From positions 124,001 to 188,000 of the forward strand of contig NZ_WSEN01000008.1 of assembly GCF_009758255.1 (NCBI RefSeq): 64,000 bases of DNA. The letters are read 5' to 3'. Positions 56,745-64,000 of this stretch are shown one piece after another. Position 1 is the first letter of the stretch. The number at the start of each line of letters is the position of its first letter. The position numbers and the translations under genes were made by a program. Below the pieces are notes generated by a model, which saw only the letters and a program-made list of their open reading frames with translations, searched no databases and was not told the origin of the DNA. This stretch comes from Microbacterium sp. MAH-37 (GTDB lineage Bacteria > Actinomycetota > Actinomycetes > Actinomycetales > Microbacteriaceae).

Positions 56745-58259
56745 TCAGGCGGGTGACGAGAAGTCCTTCGCCAGGTCGAGGAGCAGGCGGCCGCCGAAGC
56801 CGGTCGCGCCCTGGGTGCGCCAGGAGTCGTCCTTCTCGACCTGCATGGTGCCGGCGATGTCGAGGTGCGCCCAGGGCGTTCCGCCGGTGAAGTGGTCCAG
56901 GAACAGCGCCGCCGTGATCGCGCCGCCGTAGGGGCCGCCCAGGTTGGAGATGTCGGCGATGCTGCTGTCGAGCTGCGCCCGGTACTTGCGCTCCAGGGGC
57001 ATCTGCCAGATCTTCTCGTCGGTGGTCGCAGACGACTCGCGCAGCAGGTCGATCATCCGGTCGTCGTTGCCGAGCAGCGCCGCCACGTGGCCACCGAGCG
57101 AGACCAGCGCCGCCCCGGTCAGCGTCGCGATGTCGACGATCGCGTCGACCCCCTGCTCGTTCGCTAGGGCGAAGGCGTCGCTCATCGCGATGCGCCCCTC
57201 GGCGTCGGTGTTCTTCACCTCGATCGTGGTCCCGCCGCGTGCGGTGAGCACATCGCCGAGCTTGTACGCCGTGCCCGACGGCATGTTGTCGGTGCACATC
57301 AGCCAGCCGAACACCTCGGCCATCGCGCCGGCGTCGCGCAGCGCGGTGAATGCGCCGAGCACCGCGGCAGCACCGCCCATGTCCATCTTCATCAGCAGGT
57401 GCATCGGATCGCTGGGCTTCAGGCTGATGCCGCCCGAGTCGTACATGATGCCCTTGCCGATCAGCCCCAGCTTCCCGGTCGCCGCGCCGGAGGGCGTGTA
57501 GTGCAGCACGATCATGCGCGGCTCCTCGACCGAGCCCTGGTTCACGCCGAGCAGCCCGCCGCACCCGAGCTCGATGAGCGCCGCCTTGTCGTACGAGGTC
57601 ACCTCGAACCCGAACCTCGTCCCCAGCACCTCGGCGATGTCGGCCATGTCGGTCGCGGTCAGGTGCCCCGGAGGGGTGTTCGCCAGGTCGCGCGCCACGA
57701 TCGCCGCGCGGGCGGTGACGGCTGCCGCGGCGACGGCGGCAGCATCCGCCGTCGCATCGCCCTCGCCGGCGTCCAGCGTCAGCGCGGCCAGCGGCACGTG
57801 CTTCGAGTCGCCGATCAGCACCGTGTAGCGGTACCGCGCCAGAAGCGCACCCTCGGCGAGCGCGGTCAGGGCCGACGCCCGGTCCGCGCCCTCCAGGTCG
57901 ATCTGCAGCGCGAGCCGGCCGTGCCGCGCGGCCGCGCGCACGAACGACGCCGCCGCGTCACGCAGCAGCGCGGCAGAGCTGTCGGATGCCGCGCCGAGAC
58001 CGACCGCCACGAGGTCGGGCCCGTCCGCCTGCGGCAGCACGAGCGTCGCCCCCGGCTTCGCGTCGAAACCGGCCGCCTCGAGCGCTTCGCGGCTGAACCC
58101 GAGCCCGGCGGGCACGTCGCCGTCGGTGCGCACGCCGAAGCCGACCGCTCCCGCGTCGCCGTCGGCCGACCCGACCCGCACCTCGGCGGCGTCCAGGGCG
58201 TCCAGCCCCGGCACGGTCGCGAAATCGGCCGGGATGAGCTTGTTCGGACTGCGAGTCAT
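56745..58259 (-). CDS. pepA: Leucyl aminopeptidase (M17)
   Basis: 504 residues from ATG 58259, with AAGGAG nine bases upstream. The M17 catalytic domain has KGIMYDSGGISLKP (Lys269, Asp274, Lys281), MKMDMGGAAAV, and NTDAEGRIAMSDA (residues 350-362, including the catalytic Arg356). All dinuclear-metal ligands appear intact and the length is typical. It releases N-terminal residues from peptides in the cytoplasm. It follows the AbgT transporter by 59 bp on the same strand, so peptide or aminoacyl-glutamate uptake and hydrolysis may be coupled. Confidence 0.95.
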   Translation of the reverse strand: MTRSPNKLIPADFATVPGLDALDAAEVRVGSADGDAGAVGFGVRTDGDVPAGLGFSREALEAAGFDAKPGATLVLPQADGPDLVAVGLGAASDSSAALLRDAAASFVRAAARHGRLALQIDLEGADRASALTALAEGALLARYRYTVLIGDSKHVPLAALTLDAGEGDATADAAAVAAAAVTARAAIVARDLANTPPGHLTATDMADIAEVLGTRFGFEVTSYDKAALIELGCGGLLGVNQGSVEEPRMIVLHYTPSGAATGKLGLIGKGIMYDSGGISLKPSDPMHLLMKMDMGGAAAVLGAFTALRDAGAMAEVFGWLMCTDNMPSGTAYKLGDVLTARGGTTIEVKNTDAEGRIAMSDAFALANEQGVDAIVDIATLTGAALVSLGGHVAALLGNDDRMIDLLRESSATTDEKIWQMPLERKYRAQLDSSIADISNLGGPYGGAITAALFLDHFTGGTPWAHLDIAGTMQVEKDDSWRTQGATGFGGRLLLDLAKDFSSPA

Positions 58260-58270
58260 GGCATCTCCTT

Positions 58271-58300
58271 GGTTCACGAATCAGTGGTTCACGGATCAGT
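58271..58300. repeat. 15-bp tandem duplication
   Basis: GGTTCACGAATCAGT (58271-58285) is followed directly by GGTTCACGGATCAGT (58286-58300), between the AbgT stop and the aminopeptidase start. Confidence 0.85.
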
Positions 58301-58318
58301 TCTCGAAGACGGCGCCGG

Positions 58319-59974
58319 TCAGCCGATCTGGACCGGGGATCCTGGCCCCCACGGGATCCCGGTGAGGAACCACACCACGTACAGGGCGGCCCACGCCAGC
58401 AGCATCCACAGCGCGTACGGGATCATCAGGGCGATGATCGTGCCGATTCCGGCATCCTTCTTGTACCGCTGCGCGACCGTCACCATGAACGGCAGGTACA
58501 CCATGAGCGGCGTCAGCACGTTGACCGGCGAGTCGCCGACGCGGTACGCGGCGAGCAGCGTCTGCGGCGCGACCTCGAGCGAGGCGAAGATCGGGATGAA
58601 CACCGGCGCGAAGATCACCCACTTCGGCACCAGGCCGGGAAGGATGAAGTCCAGGATCAGGATCACCAGGATGAAGGCGATCAACAGGACGATCGCCGGC
58701 ACGTTGGCGTGCTGCAGCGCCTCGGCGGCCGAGATCGCTGCGACGGTGGGCAGATTGGTCCAGTTGAACAGGGCGATGAACTGGGCGATCATCAGGAACA
58801 TCACCAGCAGGCCGCCCAGGCTGCCGAAGGTCTTCGCGATCGCGGCGACGGTGGCCGATCCGCCCTTCAGGGTCTTCGCGCCGGCGCCGTAGGCGACACC
58901 GCAGACCAGGAACGCCAGCGAGATGATGAACACCAGGCTGGCCATGAACGGCGACGTGCCTGAGATGTCGCCGTCGGACGGCGCCCGCAGCGGTGCACCG
59001 GGCGGCAGAGTCAGGGCGAGGATCACGAGCACGAAACCCAGCAGCGCCCAGCCGGAGAACTTCAGCCCGCGGGCCTCAGCGTCGTGGTCGACGTTCGCGG
59101 ATTCGTCGACGATCGTGAGCTCTGCGCGGTCGTAGGCGCCGAGGCGCTTCTCCGTGACGAACATCGTCACGAAGAGCGCGACGAAGGTGAGCAGGAATGT
59201 GGAGACGATGCCGAAGTAGAGGTTGTGCGTGACCTGGATCGGCTCCATCCCCGCGGCGGTGAGCACACCGTTTGTGATCTCGGTGAGCATGCTGTCGCTG
59301 GGCGTGATGATGAGGTTCGCACCGAATGCCGCCCCCACCGCGGCGAACGCACCGGCGAGACCGGCGAGCGGATGCCTTCCGACGGTGAGGAACGCGGCAG
59401 CGGCGAGCGGGACCAGGATGAGGTAGCCGGCATCGGTGGCGACGGAGGAGAGCACGCCGACGAACAGCAGGATGGCGGCGAGCCAGCGACGCGGAGCGAC
59501 CTTCACGACCCGGCGGATCAGCGCGCCCATCAGACCGGCGTGCTCGGCCACCCCGACACCGGCCATGGCGATGAGCACCGTCGCGACGACGCTGAAGCCG
59601 GCGAAGTTGTCGACGAAGGAGGTGAAGAAGAACCGCAGGCCCTCGATGGACAGCAGGTTCTGCACCGCGAACGTGCGCGTCTCGACGACGTACTCCGGCA
59701 CATCCGCGGGCTCACCCGTCGCGGTGTCCCAGATCACCCAGTGCGAGCCGAACTGGTCGTTCAGCTGCCCGACCTGGTCCGCGGCCACCGGAGTGGCCAC
59801 CTCGTCGGTCACCGACACCCCGACCCAGCTCAGGATCGCGGACAGCACGGCGATGAATCCGATCAGGTACACGAACATGATCGTCGGGTCCGGCACTTTG
59901 TTGCCGACCTTCTCGATCCAGTTCAGGAACCCCTTCTGCGGCGCCTGCGGCGCCAGATCCGATGCTGCACTCAC
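58319..59974 (-). CDS. AbgT family transporter (p-aminobenzoyl-glutamate type)
   Basis: 551 residues from GTG 59974; GAAGGAG lies seven bases upstream. The N-terminus FLNWIEKVGNKVPDPTIMFV, GVGVAEHAGLMGALIRRVV, SVATDAGYLILVPLAAAAFL, GANLIITPSDSMLTEITN and the C-terminal PLMVYLPFMVTVAQRY are AbgT-family hallmarks, with about twelve spans and two hairpins. Relatives import p-aminobenzoyl-glutamate or export sulfonamides by proton-motive force. It is the first gene of a probable two-gene unit with the aminopeptidase. Confidence 0.94.
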   Translation of the reverse strand: MSAASDLAPQAPQKGFLNWIEKVGNKVPDPTIMFVYLIGFIAVLSAILSWVGVSVTDEVATPVAADQVGQLNDQFGSHWVIWDTATGEPADVPEYVVETRTFAVQNLLSIEGLRFFFTSFVDNFAGFSVVATVLIAMAGVGVAEHAGLMGALIRRVVKVAPRRWLAAILLFVGVLSSVATDAGYLILVPLAAAAFLTVGRHPLAGLAGAFAAVGAAFGANLIITPSDSMLTEITNGVLTAAGMEPIQVTHNLYFGIVSTFLLTFVALFVTMFVTEKRLGAYDRAELTIVDESANVDHDAEARGLKFSGWALLGFVLVILALTLPPGAPLRAPSDGDISGTSPFMASLVFIISLAFLVCGVAYGAGAKTLKGGSATVAAIAKTFGSLGGLLVMFLMIAQFIALFNWTNLPTVAAISAAEALQHANVPAIVLLIAFILVILILDFILPGLVPKWVIFAPVFIPIFASLEVAPQTLLAAYRVGDSPVNVLTPLMVYLPFMVTVAQRYKKDAGIGTIIALMIPYALWMLLAWAALYVVWFLTGIPWGPGSPVQIG

Positions 59975-60035
59975 CCGGGGGCTCCTTCGTCCGGACCGCG
60001 ACGGCGGTCGTCCCTATCCTGGCGAACCCGGGTGT

Positions 60036-60072
60036 CTCCGGCAATCGTCACGCGGAAATCTGCGTGCCGGAG
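60036..60072 (-). terminator. Possible terminator of the small membrane protein gene
   Basis: CTCCGG/CCGGAG outer arms and CACGC/GCGTG inner arms form a bulged hairpin 10 bp beyond the stop at 60082, in the 107-bp gap upstream of the AbgT gene. Confidence 0.5.
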
Positions 60073-60081
60073 CCCCCGACC

Positions 60082-60471
60082 TCAGCGTCCGCGCGCGTCC
60101 GAGGTCTTCTTCTTGAAGATCAGTGCCGCCAGCAGCCAGCCGCCGAGCGCGGTGACCACCCAGATGATCAGCGTCGCGAGCAGCCAGGTGCTGATGCCTG
60201 ACAGGTGCACGCCGCTGGGGAACAGCGACGCGATCAGCAGGGCGACGAAGGTAGAGATCAGCCCGATGCCGCCCACGAGCGCCTCGGCGTGACGCGTGAC
60301 GATCTTCAGGATCAGCGGCGCCAGGATGGCCTGCGCGATCGTGAACACGATGACGGCGACGAGGAAGCCCGCGAAGCCGATCGAGAACCCCGGCAGCACC
60401 CACAGGCAGATGAGCAGGGCGACCGCGACGGTGACCAGGGAGATGGCGGCGCGGAGCAGCAGACGGATCAT
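60082..60471 (-). CDS. Phage-holin-family (PF04020-type) small membrane protein
   Basis: A 129-residue protein with four membrane spans (about 5-27, 30-52, 65-86, 93-117) and a basic C-terminus FKKKTSDARGR. The order FLVAVIVFTIAQAILAPLIL, LVGGIGLISTFVALLIASLF and ISTWLLATLIIWVVTALGGW is that of the mycobacterial four-span holin-like superfamily, which is chromosomal and not evidence of a prophage. TAGTCT lies exactly six bases before the ATG, suggesting a leaderless mRNA. It lies 17 bp behind ccsB. Confidence 0.85.
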   Translation of the reverse strand: MIRLLLRAAISLVTVAVALLICLWVLPGFSIGFAGFLVAVIVFTIAQAILAPLILKIVTRHAEALVGGIGLISTFVALLIASLFPSGVHLSGISTWLLATLIIWVVTALGGWLLAALIFKKKTSDARGR

Positions 60472-60488
60472 CCCGTCAGACTACTGGT

Positions 60489-61487
60489 TCAGCTCAGTCC
60501 GGAGTAGGAGTGCAGACCCTTGAAGAACACGTTCACGATGGTGAAGTTGAACAGCACCGCCGCGAAGCCGACGATCGACAGCCACGCCGACCGCGAGCCG
60601 CGCCAGCCGCGGGTGGCCCGCGCGTGGATGTAGCCCGCGTAGAGCACCCAGATGATGAACGTCCAGGTCTCCTTGACGTCGAAGCCCCAGAAGCGGCCCC
60701 AGGCGTCCTGCGCCCAGATCGCGCCGGCCATCAGCGTGAAGGTCCAGGCGATGAAGCCGACGACCGTGAAGCGGTAGGCCAGGCTCTCCAGGCGATTCGA
60801 GTCGGGGATCGTGCGCAGGAACCCGGGTCCCGTCTTCGCGGCGCCCTCGGCGACCAGCCGCTCGCGCCGCATCTGCATCAGCTGCATCACGGACAGCGCG
60901 AAGGCCAGGGCGAACAGCGCCGTCGACAGCGAGGCGACGAACACGTGGATGATCAGCCAGACGCTCTTGAGCGGCTCGGCGAGCGGCGTGATGACGACGT
61001 AGAAGTTCGTCGAGGTGAGTCCGAGAAGCACCACCACCAGCCCCAGGATGAACGAACCGAGGTAGCGCACATCCAGGCGGGTGAGCACGATCAGGTACAC
61101 CGCGATGATCAGCAGTGTGCCGATCATGGCGAACTCGTAGAGGTTCGACCACGGCACGTGCCCGTCGGCGATGCCGCGAGTCACGGTGGCGCCGAGGTGG
61201 AACAGCCAGCCCAGCACCGTCAGGGACGTGCCGATCCGGGCCATGACGTAGCGCGGCTTCGCCTCATCGGCGTCGGATGCCGCGGACGCGGCGTCTCCGG
61301 CATCCGCCGCCGCTCCCCCGCCGCCACCGGCGGTGACGAGCTGCTTCGCCTTGGCGGTCTCGAGCTTCGCATCCGCCGTCTTCGCGGAGCGGCTGGCGAG
61401 GTCGAACGCGTATGCGAGGAACGCGAGCGCGTAGATCGCGATGGCCGTCCACATCAGGACGACGGAGAGGGATTCCAGATCGGCCAT
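60489..61487 (-). CDS. ccsB: Cytochrome c biogenesis protein CcsB (ResC)
   Basis: 332 residues from ATG 61487, AAGGAGAG upstream. One N-terminal span and an Ala/Gly-rich cytoplasmic linker (about 35-75) precede the heme-handling core of about seven spans with the tryptophan-rich motif WAQDAWGRFWGFDVKETWTF. His residues flank it in VPWSNLYEF, WLIIHVFVAS and AGYIHARATRGW. With ResB it exports and ligates heme to apocytochrome c (System II). Its start lies 1 bp beyond the resB stop. Confidence 0.94.
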   Translation of the reverse strand: MADLESLSVVLMWTAIAIYALAFLAYAFDLASRSAKTADAKLETAKAKQLVTAGGGGGAAADAGDAASAASDADEAKPRYVMARIGTSLTVLGWLFHLGATVTRGIADGHVPWSNLYEFAMIGTLLIIAVYLIVLTRLDVRYLGSFILGLVVVLLGLTSTNFYVVITPLAEPLKSVWLIIHVFVASLSTALFALAFALSVMQLMQMRRERLVAEGAAKTGPGFLRTIPDSNRLESLAYRFTVVGFIAWTFTLMAGAIWAQDAWGRFWGFDVKETWTFIIWVLYAGYIHARATRGWRGSRSAWLSIVGFAAVLFNFTIVNVFFKGLHSYSGLS

Positions 61488-61488
61488 G

Positions 61489-63225
61489 TCAGCTCTCCTT
61501 CGGAGTGGTCGGGGACTTCCGGGGTGCGGAGCCGTCGAGCAGCCGCTCGTGTCCGCGGGCGAGGTCGTCGACGGCGGCGGCCAGAGTCGGATCCTCGCCT
61601 CGGGCGAGGCCAGCGTACTCCAGGGTGACGCCGCCGTCACCGGGCGTCGCCTTCACCCACATCCGCCGACGCGGCACGAACAGGGCCAGCGCGAGGCCGA
61701 CCAGTGCGAGCACGGCGAACACCAGCACCCACACCGCGGACTCGTCGTGGTGGATCTGCAGCGAGACGTATCGCTTCACGGAATGGGTGAAGTCCTTCGC
61801 GCCCGCGGGCGACTCGTCCTCGAACGTGACGGTGCCCATGCCGTTCGGCAGCTCTGCGGTCTTGCCGGGCTCGAGCTCGATCGACTCCACGTCGGTGCCA
61901 CGCCCCGTCAGCTTGTCCATCGGGCTGGTGTCGAGCACGTACACCGAACGCGGGGTGCCGTCGTCGATGCCCAGGTCGCCGACGTACACGTCGAGCGTGA
62001 GCAGCGGACCGTACAGGTCGGGATAGGCCGACGTGTACGCCCCGGTCGAGAGCTTGCCCGCCGTCGGGTAGAAGAAGCCGGTCAGCGCCATCTGCTCCGG
62101 CATCCCGTCCGGCACCTTCAGCACGCCGAGCGAGGTCATGTTGTTGTCCTGCGGCAGGAACGCGACCGGTCCGCTGGTGACGACCTCGCCTTCGGCGTTG
62201 CGCACGGTGATGCTCGGGGCGTAGCCGTTGCCCAGCAGGTACACCTTGTCGGCGCCGATGCTCAGCGGGTGGTTCACCTTGACCGCGCCCTCGTGCTGGG
62301 AGTCGTCCGCCTCGGTCACGGTGACGTTCGCCGAGAAGTCGCCGGCCTGACCGGCGCCGGCGGTGCCCGGGGGCTGGTAGGTGACGTCGAAGGAGTCCAG
62401 CGTCATCCGATAGGGCTGCAGCGCCTCGTCGCTCACGAATCGGCCACGGTTGATCGAGTCGTAGTCGGTGAGGATGTTGACGAAGTTCCTGCCCTCGATC
62501 ACGACCTTCTGCCCGGTGTAGGCGAGTCCGCCGCCCACGCCGACCGCGACCAGAACACCCACGAGCGAGATGTGGAACACCAGGTTGCCGGTCTCGCGCA
62601 GGTAGCCGCGCTCTGCCGAGACCGAGCGCACCGTGCCTCGGTCGTAGCGCGCCACCCGGTAGCCCAGCGCCTTCAGCTGCTTCTGCGCGGCGTCGATCGC
62701 GCGACCGGCCTCGGCGTCGGCGTCCGCGGCCTCGCGGACCGTCTCGATGTGGTCGTCCAGGCGTGACAGCCGCGCCGGCGTGCGCGGCGGCTGCGCGCGC
62801 AGCGCCTTGAGGTGGTGCTTGATGCGCGGGATGATGCAGCCGATGAGCGACAGGAACAGCAAGAGGTAGATCGCCGAGAACCACGGCGACGAGTACACGT
62901 CGAACAGGCTGAACCTGTCCAGCACCGGGAACAGATCGGGGTTGTCGGTCTGCCACTTGATCACGCCGTTCGGATCGGCGGAGCGCTGTGGGAAGATCGA
63001 GCCGGGGATCGCGGCGATGGCGAGCACGAGCAGCAGGATGATCGCCACGCGCATCGAGGTGACCTGGCGCCAGCCCCAGCGCAGCCAGCCGGTGAAGCCC
63101 AGCTTCGGCTGATTGATGTCGTCCGCGACCTCCGCGGAGTCGATGTGGTCGGAGGGACGCAGCGGGTCGGTCGCGGCCGAGGCGCCTTCCTTCGCGTCGG
63201 TGACGTCAGAGCGGGAGGACGACAT
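61489..63225 (-). CDS. resB: Cytochrome c biogenesis protein ResB
   Basis: A 578-residue protein. The cytoplasmic N-terminus is followed by MRVAIILLLVLAIAAIPGSI, SSPWFSAIYLLLFLSLIGCI and ETGNLVFHISLVGVLVAVGV, then a large extracytoplasmic domain (about 250-485) and a final span AVWVLVFAVLALVGLALALF. FPQRSADPNGV and ERGYLRETGNLVFH are ResB/Ccs1 signatures. It forms the System II heme ligase with CcsB. Its ATG overlaps the ccdA 3' end by 20 bp. Confidence 0.95.
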   Translation of the reverse strand: MSSSRSDVTDAKEGASAATDPLRPSDHIDSAEVADDINQPKLGFTGWLRWGWRQVTSMRVAIILLLVLAIAAIPGSIFPQRSADPNGVIKWQTDNPDLFPVLDRFSLFDVYSSPWFSAIYLLLFLSLIGCIIPRIKHHLKALRAQPPRTPARLSRLDDHIETVREAADADAEAGRAIDAAQKQLKALGYRVARYDRGTVRSVSAERGYLRETGNLVFHISLVGVLVAVGVGGGLAYTGQKVVIEGRNFVNILTDYDSINRGRFVSDEALQPYRMTLDSFDVTYQPPGTAGAGQAGDFSANVTVTEADDSQHEGAVKVNHPLSIGADKVYLLGNGYAPSITVRNAEGEVVTSGPVAFLPQDNNMTSLGVLKVPDGMPEQMALTGFFYPTAGKLSTGAYTSAYPDLYGPLLTLDVYVGDLGIDDGTPRSVYVLDTSPMDKLTGRGTDVESIELEPGKTAELPNGMGTVTFEDESPAGAKDFTHSVKRYVSLQIHHDESAVWVLVFAVLALVGLALALFVPRRRMWVKATPGDGGVTLEYAGLARGEDPTLAAAVDDLARGHERLLDGSAPRKSPTTPKES

Positions 63226-63979
63226 TGCCCATCACCGCCCCGACACGAGACATGATCTGGGTCCAGACCCCGGTCACCATGAGAACGCCGAGCACGATGA
63301 GGAGAACGCCTCCGATGATGTTGATGACACGGATGTGACGGCGCAGGAAGCCGACCGTCCGGGTCGCCCAGCCGAAGCCGAGTGCGATGAGCAGGAACGG
63401 GATGCCGAGGCCCAGCGAGTAGGCCACGCCGAGCAGCGCCGCCCGTCCTGGAGTGCCGACGTTCACCGACAGCGCCGAGATCGCGGCGAGCGTCGGGCCG
63501 AGGCAGGGGGCCCAGCCGAGGCCGAGCGCGACACCCAGCAGCGGCGCGCCGATCAGGCCGGTGGCCGAGCTCACGTGCAGTCGCCGCTCCCGCTGCGCGA
63601 AACCGAAGAAGCCGAGGAAGACCAGTCCCATCGCGATGATCACGACACCGAGGATGCGGGTGATCAGCGGCATCCACTCGAGCAGGAACAGGCCTGCGGT
63701 GCCGAAGAGCACGGTCATGCACACGAAGACGACGGTGAAACCGGCGATGAAGAGCAGCACGCCGAGCAGCAGGCGGCCCTTCCCGCGTGTCGACGAGCCT
63801 GTCGCCTGGGTCCCTGAGCCTGTCGCAGGGCCCGTGCCCACCGCGCCGCCGATGAAACCGAGATAGCCCGGCACGAGCGGCAGCACGCACGGCGACAGGA
63901 ACGACACGAGTCCCGCGAGCATCGCGAGCGGGACGGCGAGCCAGAGCGCACCGGACCCGATGACGTCGACGGGATTCAC
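63206..63979 (-). CDS. ccdA: Thiol-disulfide interchange protein CcdA
   Basis: 257 residues from GTG 63979 (GGAGAAGGC upstream). Six spans carry the redox-active cysteines in LSPCVLPLVPGYL and LGWAPCLGPTLAAIS. It passes reducing equivalents across the membrane to keep apocytochrome thiols reduced. An unusual Thr/Gly/Ser-rich loop after the first span (AVGTGPATGSGTQATGSSTR) is encoded by a CCTGAGC-type repeat. It overlaps the end of an upstream gene (GTGA) and resB. Confidence 0.95.
   Translation of the reverse strand: MNPVDVIGSGALWLAVPLAMLAGLVSFLSPCVLPLVPGYLGFIGGAVGTGPATGSGTQATGSSTRGKGRLLLGVLLFIAGFTVVFVCMTVLFGTAGLFLLEWMPLITRILGVVIIAMGLVFLGFFGFAQRERRLHVSSATGLIGAPLLGVALGLGWAPCLGPTLAAISALSVNVGTPGRAALLGVAYSLGLGIPFLLIALGFGWATRTVGFLRRHIRVINIIGGVLLIVLGVLMVTGVWTQIMSRVGAVMGNVVLPL
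63795..63833. repeat. CCTGAGC-type repeat inside ccdA
   Basis: GAGCCTGTCGC occurs at 63795-63805 and 63816-63826 (21-bp pitch). The second copy sits in CCTGAGCCTGTCGCAGGGCC, a relative of the element at 42811-42834. It encodes the low-complexity loop of CcdA. Confidence 0.65.
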
Positions 63980-64000
63980 GCCTTCTCCGCGAGGGTGTCC
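63976..64000 (-). CDS. C-terminal end of an upstream gene, probably TlpA/ResA-like
   Basis: Only the last seven residues (DTLAEKA) and the stop are visible, overlapping the ccdA GTG. In related actinobacteria the gene before ccdA-resB-ccsB encodes a TlpA/ResA thioredoxin-like protein; the identity is inferred from that context only. Confidence 0.45.

Noticed and set aside
60082..60471. Prophage remnant suggested by a holin-family protein
   Set aside because: No other phage gene is nearby. The PF04020-type four-span family is a common chromosomal actinobacterial membrane protein.

Overview
The window is a high-GC actinobacterial chromosome segment. The GC-rich codon use, the very frequent ggatgc/gcatcc words, many GTG/TTG starts, the leaderless-looking starts and the gene content (TTG-started rpoB next to rpoC, actinobacterial tRNAs, a short MenE, a System II cytochrome c maturation operon) all point to Microbacteriaceae, most likely Microbacterium or a close relative. 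The genus is inference. There is no transposase, integrase, phage module or CRISPR array. It reads as ordinary core chromosome with a few accessory metabolic islands.

Layout. 1-3.7 kb: the 3' end of an AidB-like acyl-CoA dehydrogenase, a disulfide-oxidoreductase-fold flavoprotein and a TrmB/LuxR-like regulator. 3.8-6.5 kb: a secreted thermolysin-family (M4) protease with a C-terminal propeller-like half. 6.5-14.6 kb (minus strand): a hemicellulose operon of solute-binding lipoprotein, two LplB/LplC-type permeases, a YesL membrane protein, an intracellular GH10 xylanase and a DUF1680 arabinofuranosidase. 14.8-15.0 kb: tRNA-Met and tRNA-Thr. 15-19.2 kb: M23 peptidase, inositol-monophosphatase-family protein, enoyl-CoA hydratase and an FBP-domain zinc-finger protein. 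19.3-24.2 kb: a nitrite/nitric-oxide island (membrane-anchored cupredoxin-NirK fusion, NnrS-like protein, Cys-containing winged-helix regulator, divergent DUF2249 protein). 24.3-26.5 kb: small coiled-coil membrane protein, tRNA-Tyr, PfkB kinase, lipoprotein. 26.6-34.1 kb: rpoC and rpoB. 34.3-39.8 kb: spermidine-synthase-like protein, GH18 chitinase, TPR protein, SprT-like protease, DUF3054, ComB-like protein. 39.8-44 kb: FtsX-type ABC exporter with a NarL-type two-component system. 44-50.4 kb: methyltransferase and the menaquinone genes menE, menB and menC, interspersed with a cyclophilin lipoprotein and a PadR-controlled membrane protein. 50.3-56 kb: TetR regulator divergent from an MMPL-YhgE/Pip export pair. 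56-60.5 kb: 2H phosphoesterase, leucyl aminopeptidase, AbgT transporter, small membrane protein. 60.5-64 kb: cytochrome c maturation genes (ccsB, resB, ccdA, and the end of a probable TlpA/ResA gene).

How genes work together. The ABC transporter, GH10 and DUF1680 proteins form a route in which xylo- and arabino-oligosaccharides are bound outside, imported and hydrolysed inside. Two LacI-type half-symmetric sites 21 bp apart sit just downstream of a good promoter ahead of this operon. The men genes and the cytochrome c maturation genes both serve the respiratory chain, to which the NirK fusion may also be connected.

The most notable observations are: the three-part membrane/cupredoxin/NirK protein with every copper ligand retained; an MMPL transporter carrying a C-terminal degenerate ABC-ATPase-like domain; Asn instead of His at the rifampicin-pocket position 526 (E. 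coli numbering) of RpoB; a DUF1680 enzyme with a zinc-ligand Cys replaced by Asp; recurrent intergenic and intragenic palindromic arrays built as two direct plus two inverted units at a fixed pitch (19 or 41 bp); and eight starts with a -10-like hexamer exactly six bases before the ATG, which suggests leaderless mRNAs and fixes several start codons.
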